From positions 186,001-250,000 of the forward strand of contig JAEZHI010000004.1 in the NCBI GenBank assembly GCA_023436885.1: a stretch of 64,000 nucleotides of DNA, written 5' to 3'. Shown piece after piece: positions 59,029 to 64,000 of this stretch. Position numbers and translations under genes: made by a program. The notes beneath the pieces are model-generated. The model did no database searches. It was not told the DNA's origin and was given only the letters and a program-made list of their open reading frames with translations. Source of the DNA: Pseudomonadota bacterium (GTDB taxonomy: Bacteria; Pseudomonadota; Alphaproteobacteria; Rhizobiales; Pleomorphomonadaceae). Every line of letters begins with the position of its first letter. The stretch's first letter is position 1.

Positions 59029-60029
59029 AAAACTCCAAGTATTTGCCGCTGATGGCCACCTTTGTGGTGTTCGTGCTGGCTTACATCATTTGCATCTCGG
59101 TGTTCCCGAACATGCTTTCGACGCGTGTAGCCGGCAACCTGCTCACCGACAATGCCTTCCTCGGTATCACGGCGGTCGGCATGACCTTCGTGATCCTCTC
59201 CGGCGGCATTGATCTGTCGGTCGGTTCGGTGATTGCCTTCACCGGCGTCTTCCTGTCAGTGGTCTTGAGGGATACGACGATCCATCCCCTCCTGGCCTTT
59301 GCCATCGTGCTCGTGCTGACGACTGCTTTCGGCGCGGCGATGGGAAGCATCATCTTCTTTCTGGATATGCCGCCCTTCATCGTGACGCTCGCCGGCATGT
59401 TCCTGGCCCGCGGTATTTCTTACCTGCTTTCCACGGACTCGGTCCCGATCACCCACCCCTTCTACTCATCACTGCAGGACATCTACTTCATCATGCCTGG
59501 CGGTGGTCGGTTGACGCTGATTGCCATCATCATGCTGGTCGTGTTCGCTGTCGGCATCATCCTGGCGCAGCGCACCAAGTTCGGCACCTATGTCTACGCG
59601 CTTGGTGGAAACCTGACCTCTGCGCAGTTGATGGGTGTGCCGGTCGGCAAGACGACGATCGGCATCTACGCCCTCTCGGGCTTCCTTGCCGGCCTCTCGG
59701 GCATTGTGTTTTCGCTCTACACCTCGGCCGGTTATTCGCTGGCCGCCGTCGGTGTCGAGCTCGACGCAATCGCCGCCGTGGTGATCGGCGGTACCCTGCT
59801 TACCGGCGGTTACGGCTTTGTCGCCGGCACCTTCCTGGGCATCTGCATCCAGGGCCTTATCCAAACCTACATCGTGTTCGATGGCACCTTGTCGAGCTGG
59901 TGGACGAAGATCGTCATTGGCCTTCTGCTGTTCGGCTTCATTGCCCTGCAACGTGGTCTGATGTGGATGTCCGAGCGCAGCGCACGCAACATGCGCCACG
60001 CTTCGGCCGCTCAGCCAAGCAGCGCCTGA
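59025..60029 (+). CDS. yjfF: Sugar ABC transporter permease (YjfF)
   Basis: 334-residue second permease of the importer. Helices and motifs run parallel to YtfT: GMTFVILSGGIDLSVGSVIA, FIVTLAGMFLARGISYLLST, YALGGNLTSAQLMGVPVGKT as coupling loop, and AVVIGGTLLTGGYGFVAGTF. ATG 59025 overlaps the ytfT stop (ATGA). It is last in the operon, followed by a strong terminator. Confidence 0.92.
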   Translation: MKNSKYLPLMATFVVFVLAYIICISVFPNMLSTRVAGNLLTDNAFLGITAVGMTFVILSGGIDLSVGSVIAFTGVFLSVVLRDTTIHPLLAFAIVLVLTTAFGAAMGSIIFFLDMPPFIVTLAGMFLARGISYLLSTDSVPITHPFYSSLQDIYFIMPGGGRLTLIAIIMLVVFAVGIILAQRTKFGTYVYALGGNLTSAQLMGVPVGKTTIGIYALSGFLAGLSGIVFSLYTSAGYSLAAVGVELDAIAAVVIGGTLLTGGYGFVAGTFLGICIQGLIQTYIVFDGTLSSWWTKIVIGLLLFGFIALQRGLMWMSERSARNMRHASAAQPSSA

Positions 60030-60055
60030 TAAACGGCTCCTCCTGTTCTGAAACA

Positions 60056-60087
60056 AAACCGCCGCCGGAGCGATCCGGCGGCGGTTT
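60056..60087. terminator. Bidirectional terminator between yjfF and galT
   Basis: A 14-base-pair perfect stem, AAACCGCCGCCGGA (60056-60069) and TCCGGCGGCGGTTT (60074-60087), with tetraloop GCGA. A/T ends on both sides make it usable from either strand. It separates the two convergent galactose operons. Confidence 0.92.
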
Positions 60088-60118
60088 GCATTTGCGCGCA
60101 ATCAAAGAGCCAGACTGG

Positions 60119-61159
60119 TCACCGGTCGAGATAGTGTATTGTCGGCAGATCACGCAGTCTCTGGGCAGCCGTCTCCGGAGTCAGGTCGCGCTGCGGCGAG
60201 CCGAGCATCTCAAAGCCAACCATGAACTTCTTCACCGTCGCCGAACGCAGAAGCGGCGGGTAGAAGTGAGCATGGAACATCCACTCCTCGTGTGCCTCTC
60301 CATCGGTCGGCTTCTGGTGGAAGCCCATCGAATAGGGGAAGGATGTCTCGAACAGATTGTCGTAGCGGATGGCGATATTGGACAAGGCATCGGCCAGCGA
60401 GGCCCGCTCGCCAGCCGTGAACTCGTCGAAACCGCCAATGCGACGCTTGGGTAGCACCATGGTCTCGAACGGCCAGATCGCCCAGTACGGGACCAGCACG
60501 ACAAAGTGGTCGTTCTGGTGGATGATGCGCTCGCCGAGCTTAAGCTCCTTCTCGACATAATCGAGAAGCATCGCCCTGCCCTTTTCCTTGAAATAGGCGA
60601 GCTGGCGCTCGGTTTCCTTGGCGGTCTCGTTTGGCATGTGCCGGCTCGACCAGATCTGACCATGCGGATGTGGCTGGGAGCACCCCATCACCTCGCCACG
60701 GTTCTCGAAGATGAGCACCGAGCCAATGTCAGGCTTGGAGCCGAGATCGACAAACTGCTCGACCCAAGCGTCGACCACATAAGTAATCTCTTCGACCGAC
60801 ATGCGCGAAAGTGTCTGATCGTGACGCGGCGAGAAGCAGAGCACCCGGCAGATGCCGGACTCGCCTTCGGCAATCATCAGTCCATCGTCGTTGAGCGCGT
60901 CGGACGGCGCGTCCGGCGTCAGCGCCGCGAAGTCGTTGGTGAAAACGAATGTGTGCTTGTAGTCCGGATTGCGCTCGCCGTTCATGCGCAGATTACCGGT
61001 GCAGAGGTTGCACTTCGGATCATGTGCGACACTTGCGACCGGCGGCAGCTTTTCGACCTGCCCCTGCCAGGGACGCTTGGCTCTGTGAGGTGATACCAAT
61101 ACCCATTCACCCGTGAGAGGGTTGAGCCGGCGATGAGGATGATCGGCGAAAGCGTTCAT
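60119..61159 (-). CDS. galT: Galactose-1-phosphate uridylyltransferase
   Basis: Leloir pathway: galactose 1-phosphate + UDP-glucose to UDP-galactose + glucose 1-phosphate. 346 residues. Zinc site CNLCTGNLRMNGERNPDY, active-site ENRGEVMGCSQPHPHGQIW with the nucleophilic His, and C-terminal EEWMFHAHFYPPLLRS. ATG 61159 follows GGAG; the frame opens at 61243. It lies 107 bases downstream of galK on the same strand. Confidence 0.95.
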   Translation of the reverse strand: MNAFADHPHRRLNPLTGEWVLVSPHRAKRPWQGQVEKLPPVASVAHDPKCNLCTGNLRMNGERNPDYKHTFVFTNDFAALTPDAPSDALNDDGLMIAEGESGICRVLCFSPRHDQTLSRMSVEEITYVVDAWVEQFVDLGSKPDIGSVLIFENRGEVMGCSQPHPHGQIWSSRHMPNETAKETERQLAYFKEKGRAMLLDYVEKELKLGERIIHQNDHFVVLVPYWAIWPFETMVLPKRRIGGFDEFTAGERASLADALSNIAIRYDNLFETSFPYSMGFHQKPTDGEAHEEWMFHAHFYPPLLRSATVKKFMVGFEMLGSPQRDLTPETAAQRLRDLPTIHYLDR

Positions 61160-61181
61160 GATTGCTCCGTCCTGGCCGATG

Positions 61182-61200
61182 GGCCGGTCGGCGACCGGCC
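61182..61200 (-). repeat. Hairpin between galK and galT
   Basis: GGCCGGTC (61182-61189), GGC, GACCGGCC (61193-61200): a perfect 8-base-pair stem in the 107-base galK-galT gap. No T-run. It may tune galT expression relative to galK. Confidence 0.5.
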
Positions 61201-61266
61201 GGAACGCTTTGGCGCTCCGGGAAATGGGGCGGAATGGCAACACCGAATCCGCCCTGCCTTATCGCT

Positions 61267-62424
61267 TCAGCCTGCGAGAGGGCCGACGCCCTGCTGTGGC
61301 GAGCAGGCGAAGATGGTCGACTTCAGGCCGGTTGCCTTCTCGTAGGCGGCCTTCACCTTTTCCATGAAGGCTTCGGCTGCGCCCGCCTCGACGAGGCTGA
61401 CGGTGCAGCCGCCAAATCCGCCACCGGTCATCCGCGAGCCGAACACTCCGGGCTGCTTCTGTGCGATATCGACCAGCACGTCGACTTCCTCGCAGGAGAT
61501 CTCATAGTCGTCCCGCATCGAGGTGTGAGACTGGTTCATCAGCGCTCCGCAACGGACGAGATCGCCGGCAACAAGCGCGCCAGCCGCCTCGATCACGCGC
61601 TCATTCTCGGTAACGATATGGCGCGCGCGGCGGTAGGTAACGTCGGAAAGCAGTGACTTGTTGGCCTCCAGCGAGGCAGGCGTCACGTCACGCAGCGCCT
61701 TGATCGGGCCGAGCACCGGCGTCAGGAGACGAACCGCATCCTCGCATGAGGCGCGGCGCTTGTTGTATTCGCCGGAAGCCAGTTCGTGATGAACCATTGA
61801 ATTTGCGACAACGATGCGCGCACGTGGATCGATCGGCACTGAACGCTTTTCGAGGCTCCGGCAGTCGATCATCAAGGCGTGGTCGTGTTGTCCATTGCAG
61901 GAAATGAACTGGTCCATGATGCCGCAGCGCATGCCGACGAACTCGTTCTCGGCCTTTTGGCAAAGCTTGGCCAGTTCGATCGTATCGATCGGCAAGCCCG
62001 CGACGGTCATCAGACTGTAGCCAATCGACACTTCCAACGCCGCCGACGACGAAAGACCCGAACCGACCGGCACCGAAGAGGCGACGAGAATATCCGCGCC
62101 TTTGAGTCGCTTGCCGGCGCCAGCCAGCGCGACGGCGACCCCAAACACATAATCTGTCCAATCGTGTTTCGGTTGGGGAGCAGGATTGTCCAGATCGAAT
62201 TCTCGCGTCTCGCCGATCTTGGCGGAGTGGACACGGACAATCCTGTCCGGGCGCGGCGCGACCGCGGCGCGAGTTTCATATTCCAGCGCCGCCGGCATGA
62301 TGAAGCCGTCGTTGTAGTCGGTGTGCTCGCCGATCAGATTGACGCGCCCAGGCGCCCTCACGAGAATCGGCTCGCTTCCGTAGATATTCTTGAATCCCGC
62401 CTTGAGCTCGTCGACGCTGAACAT
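61267..62424 (-). CDS. galK: Galactokinase
   Basis: Phosphorylates galactose at C1 to feed galT. 385-residue GHMP kinase with the galactokinase signature RAPGRVNLIGEHTDYNDGFI, the ATP loop VASSVPVGSGLSSSAALEVS, GIMDQFISCNGQHDHALMID, and C-terminal SRMTGGGFGGCTVSLVEAG. ATG 62424 follows GGGAGG by about 12 bases; the frame opens at 62484. First gene of the leftward galK-galT unit. Confidence 0.96.
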   Translation of the reverse strand: MFSVDELKAGFKNIYGSEPILVRAPGRVNLIGEHTDYNDGFIMPAALEYETRAAVAPRPDRIVRVHSAKIGETREFDLDNPAPQPKHDWTDYVFGVAVALAGAGKRLKGADILVASSVPVGSGLSSSAALEVSIGYSLMTVAGLPIDTIELAKLCQKAENEFVGMRCGIMDQFISCNGQHDHALMIDCRSLEKRSVPIDPRARIVVANSMVHHELASGEYNKRRASCEDAVRLLTPVLGPIKALRDVTPASLEANKSLLSDVTYRRARHIVTENERVIEAAGALVAGDLVRCGALMNQSHTSMRDDYEISCEEVDVLVDIAQKQPGVFGSRMTGGGFGGCTVSLVEAGAAEAFMEKVKAAYEKATGLKSTIFACSPQQGVGPLAG

Positions 62425-62542
62425 TTTGGCTTCTCGCCTCCCAGAGGTCGTGGTCGGCACCTCCCTCGAAACGGCTGCCGACATGGATGAATGCGCTGGC
62501 CTAATCGCGACGCTTTGGGCTCACGCGGCGAGGCGATGCCCT

Positions 62543-62571
62543 CTTATAGACAGCATAAAACAACCCGGCAA
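62543..62571 (-). promoter_or_regulatory. galK-galT promoter
   Basis: On the reverse strand TTGCCG (62571-62566) and TATAAG (62548-62543) are separated by 17 bases, a good sigma-70-like arrangement, about 120 bases before the galK start. It shows that galKT need not depend on read-through from the araC-like gene. Confidence 0.6.
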
Positions 62572-62586
62572 GCGCTCGATGCTTGC
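62568..62586. promoter_or_regulatory. Inverted repeat overlapping the galK -35 element
   Basis: GCAAGC (62568-62573) and GCTTGC (62581-62586), 7 bases apart, overlap and extend upstream of the -35 of the galK promoter. The place suits an activator or repressor site. Which protein binds is unknown; the AraC-like regulator is adjacent but AraC sites are normally direct repeats. Confidence 0.4.
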
Positions 62587-62613
62587 GCGCCTTTGCGTAC
62601 GGCAAGAGATTCC

Positions 62614-62634
62614 CGCCCTCTATTGATGGCGGGA
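62614..62634 (-). terminator. Weak hairpin after araC-like gene
   Basis: TCCCGCC (62611-62617) and GGCGGGA (62628-62634) form a 7-base-pair stem with a 10-base loop about 30 bases past the regulator stop. No T-run follows on the reverse strand, so termination would be partial at best. Confidence 0.35.
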
Positions 62635-62662
62635 GCATGGATTTCGGTGGATCGAATTTTAC

Positions 62663-63619
62663 CTAGGGCTGCCCTTGGGCTCGTCCGTGCTCGGCCCGGA
62701 AGGCCTTCGGGCTGCATCCGGTATAGCGGCGGAAGACGCGGCTGAAATAAAGCGGGTCCTCATAGCCGACCTGGGCAGCGATCTGCTTCACCGGGCTGGG
62801 AGTGACCAGAAGGAGATGGCAGGCGAATTGGATGACTTGCTCCTCCCGCCACTTCAGAATGGATCGACCGAGCGTCTGCGTGAACAGGTGAGCAAGCCGC
62901 GAGGGCGATAGGCAGACAGCTTGGGCGATTTCCGCCACGGAAAGCGGGCGGTGCAGATTGTCGGTGACGAATTTGCAAGCCATCAGCAAGCGCTGATCGA
63001 AATGGCCAGGAGGCGCTGTCGCCCGGTCGTTCTTGGCACAGAGAAGAATGACCCTTTCCAGGAGATTCATGGCGAGCTCCATGGAAAGAAGATCGGTGTT
63101 TGCCGACCAGCTCGCCACCTCGCCGAAAAGGGTCTCCAGCGTCGCCAGAAGCGACTTGTCCTCGACACGCTGAACGAAGAAGGCGCCGTGTACGCCGCGC
63201 CACGAAAGCCATCCGCTCCAGAAGGCGCGCGGCTGGAAGTAGATCCAGCGGTGCCACCATTCCGAAGCTCCGGGGGCCCGTCCGTAGTCGTGGATGGCTC
63301 CCGGCGGGAAGAGCACAAGATCACCCGGCTCAACTGTGAAGCGGTTCTCGCCGTCGAAAACCTCCCCGCTGCCCTTCACCGTCAGATTGATGATCCATCC
63401 CCGCATGCCGTCCGGCCGTTCGATGCGGAAATCAAGCGGACCGCCACGCTCGATCGGCGTGATGCCGGCCACGAGGCGCGTATCGAAGTGGAAGCCTGGG
63501 AAGAGCGGCGCCACAAACGGGTCCGCTGTCGTCTCCCCATCGTTCTGTAGGAGGGACAGACGGCGAATGACGCTTTCGACCTGAGCCGGAGCGGAAAGGG
63601 TGGCGGCAGTATCGTCCAT
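62663..63619 (-). CDS. AraC-like transcriptional regulator of galactose genes
   Basis: 318 residues. The N-terminal cupin sensor domain resembles E. coli AraC itself: LTVKGSGEVF, EPGDLVLFPPGAIHDYGR, EWWHRWIYFQPRAFWSGWL. Two C-terminal HTH motifs follow: PLSVAEIAQAVCLSPSRLAH and VKQIAAQVGYEDPLYFSRVF, ending GCSPKAFRAEHG. AraC senses L-arabinose, a sugar that matches D-galactose except for C6. Placed next to galKT and ytfQRT-yjfF, this protein most likely senses galactose or a relative. No arabinose genes are present. It has its own promoter (63661-63689). Confidence 0.88.
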   Translation of the reverse strand: MDDTAATLSAPAQVESVIRRLSLLQNDGETTADPFVAPLFPGFHFDTRLVAGITPIERGGPLDFRIERPDGMRGWIINLTVKGSGEVFDGENRFTVEPGDLVLFPPGAIHDYGRAPGASEWWHRWIYFQPRAFWSGWLSWRGVHGAFFVQRVEDKSLLATLETLFGEVASWSANTDLLSMELAMNLLERVILLCAKNDRATAPPGHFDQRLLMACKFVTDNLHRPLSVAEIAQAVCLSPSRLAHLFTQTLGRSILKWREEQVIQFACHLLLVTPSPVKQIAAQVGYEDPLYFSRVFRRYTGCSPKAFRAEHGRAQGQP

Positions 63620-63660
63620 GTAAAAAGCTGGATTAGCCCTTTGGGAAGCAGGTAGGGCGC

Positions 63661-63689
63661 ACTATAATCCTCGCAATCAAAATGAGCAA
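63661..63689 (-). promoter_or_regulatory. Promoter of the araC-like gene
   Basis: On the reverse strand TTGCTC (63689-63684) and TATAGT (63666-63661) are spaced by exactly 17 bases, 42 bases before the start codon. Good match to a sigma-70-like promoter. The start codon itself has only a weak ribosome site. Confidence 0.6.
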
Positions 63690-63736
63690 TAACAGCGGGT
63701 TGGAATTAGCTGCCGACAAGGAGGAAGACGCTGGAC

Positions 63737-63757
63737 ATTTCGCTTGATAAGCGAAAT
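63737..63757. promoter_or_regulatory. Perfect palindrome in divergent regulatory region
   Basis: ATTTCGCTT (63737-63745), GAT, AAGCGAAAT (63749-63757): a perfect 9-base inverted repeat with a 3-base centre. It lies 48 bases upstream of the araC-like promoter -35, and is a strong operator candidate for an unknown regulator, perhaps the gene starting at 63915. Confidence 0.55.
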
Positions 63758-63775
63758 TCGTCCGCATCGCATTTG

Positions 63776-63792
63776 ACACTTACGTCAAGTGT
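63776..63792. promoter_or_regulatory. Second inverted repeat in divergent region
   Basis: ACACTT (63776-63781), 5 bases, AAGTGT (63787-63792). It overlaps a TTGACA at 63774-63779 that could be the -35 of the rightward gene, though no good -10 follows at 17 bases. Confidence 0.4.
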
Positions 63793-63914
63793 TCCCCAGC
63801 ATCTTCTCGATCCTTAAGCGGCTCCAGTTCGAAAGAAGACGAAGGCTGACGGTCTCTCCTGCCGGTTCATACCGACGGATGGGCACGATGAGAGAGTCTT
63901 CCCTGGGAGGGGCA

Positions 63915-64000
63915 ATGGGTAGGCACGAAACCAAAGGCAGCAACCAAGCTGGGGATTTGCTGAGTCCTCCAAAAGGATTGATCCGCCTGGAAATAGGTCT
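63915..64000 (+). CDS. Start of a gene cut by the window end, possibly ROK-type regulator
   Basis: ATG 63915 follows GGGAGGGG and opens a frame that runs off the window: MGRHETKGSNQAGDLLSP and on. KGSNQAG near the N-terminus is reminiscent of the GSNQxG start of ROK-family sugar repressors, but only 28 residues are visible and the following residues do not match well. Identity uncertain; a sugar regulator would suit the neighbourhood. Confidence 0.35.
   Translation, partial: MGRHETKGSNQAGDLLSPPKGLIRLEIG

Overview
The window is about 60% GC and reads as chromosomal DNA of an alphaproteobacterium, most likely of the order Hyphomicrobiales (Rhizobiales). The main pointers are an exoR-like gene convergent with xthA, the block rpoZ - rsh - acpS - lepB - rnc - era, a DUF2585 (UPF0314) gene, a btaAB betaine-lipid pair, and an SOS box of the alphaproteobacterial GAAC-N7-GAAC type. 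I cannot name the genus. No IS element, prophage, CRISPR array or rRNA operon is visible. There is one tRNA, tRNA-Leu(GAG). Several genes appear to start at TTG behind strong Shine-Dalgarno sequences (selO, the LacI regulator, the NT5C-like nucleotidase, the YdcF-like protein, the SH3-like protein).

Layout. 1-4 kb: selO (cut by the window edge), exoR-like, xthA. 3.7-7.7 kb: an SOS-type promoter driving a 100-residue membrane protein of unknown function, then dnaE. 7.7-15.7 kb: udgB, a NYN-domain gene, rpoZ with a strong terminator, rsh (ppGpp), acpS, lepB, rnc, era. 15.7-23.6 kb: a LacI regulator with a double operator, a damaged-looking small gene, rpiA, DUF2585, an NT5C-like nucleotidase, purC, an orphan AlpA-like regulator, an IclR regulator divergent from a DMT exporter, and a small anchored Pro/Ala protein. 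23.7-31.2 kb: an unknown Ser/Thr-rich protein, a ThDP enzyme with an aromatic-type aminotransferase and a divergent Lrp regulator, then glpD and glpK.

31.4-39.1 kb: a DUF6455 protein, an EAL phosphodiesterase with a CSS-like periplasmic sensor, two tandem exported proteins that share a C-terminal domain and belong to no family I recognise, and aspS. 39.4-45.3 kb: btaA-btaB (betaine lipid), two tandem VOC proteins, an acetylpolyamine amidohydrolase-like protein and an ABC-F ATPase. 45.3-54.8 kb: DUF599, DUF3253, YdcF-like, SH3-like, a ClpP paralogue, LprI-like, a GH25 lysozyme-like lipoprotein candidate, mgtE, a GGDEF-EAL protein with a degenerate GGDEF site, tRNA-Leu, an orphan one-domain FliN, and lipB.

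55.2-64 kb is a complete-looking galactose module. ytfQ-ytfR-ytfT-yjfF (galactofuranose/galactose ABC importer) runs rightward towards galK-galT, which runs leftward behind an AraC-like regulator. The two arms meet at a 14-bp-stem bidirectional terminator. Uptake, phosphorylation and uridylyl transfer are all present. galE and galM are not in the window.

Most of the window is ordinary core chromosome. The parts most worth a second look are the SOS-promoter small membrane protein at 3763-4123, the tandem exported paralogues at 33706-37187, the double LacI operator at 15860-15909, and the AraC-like regulator attached to galactose genes.
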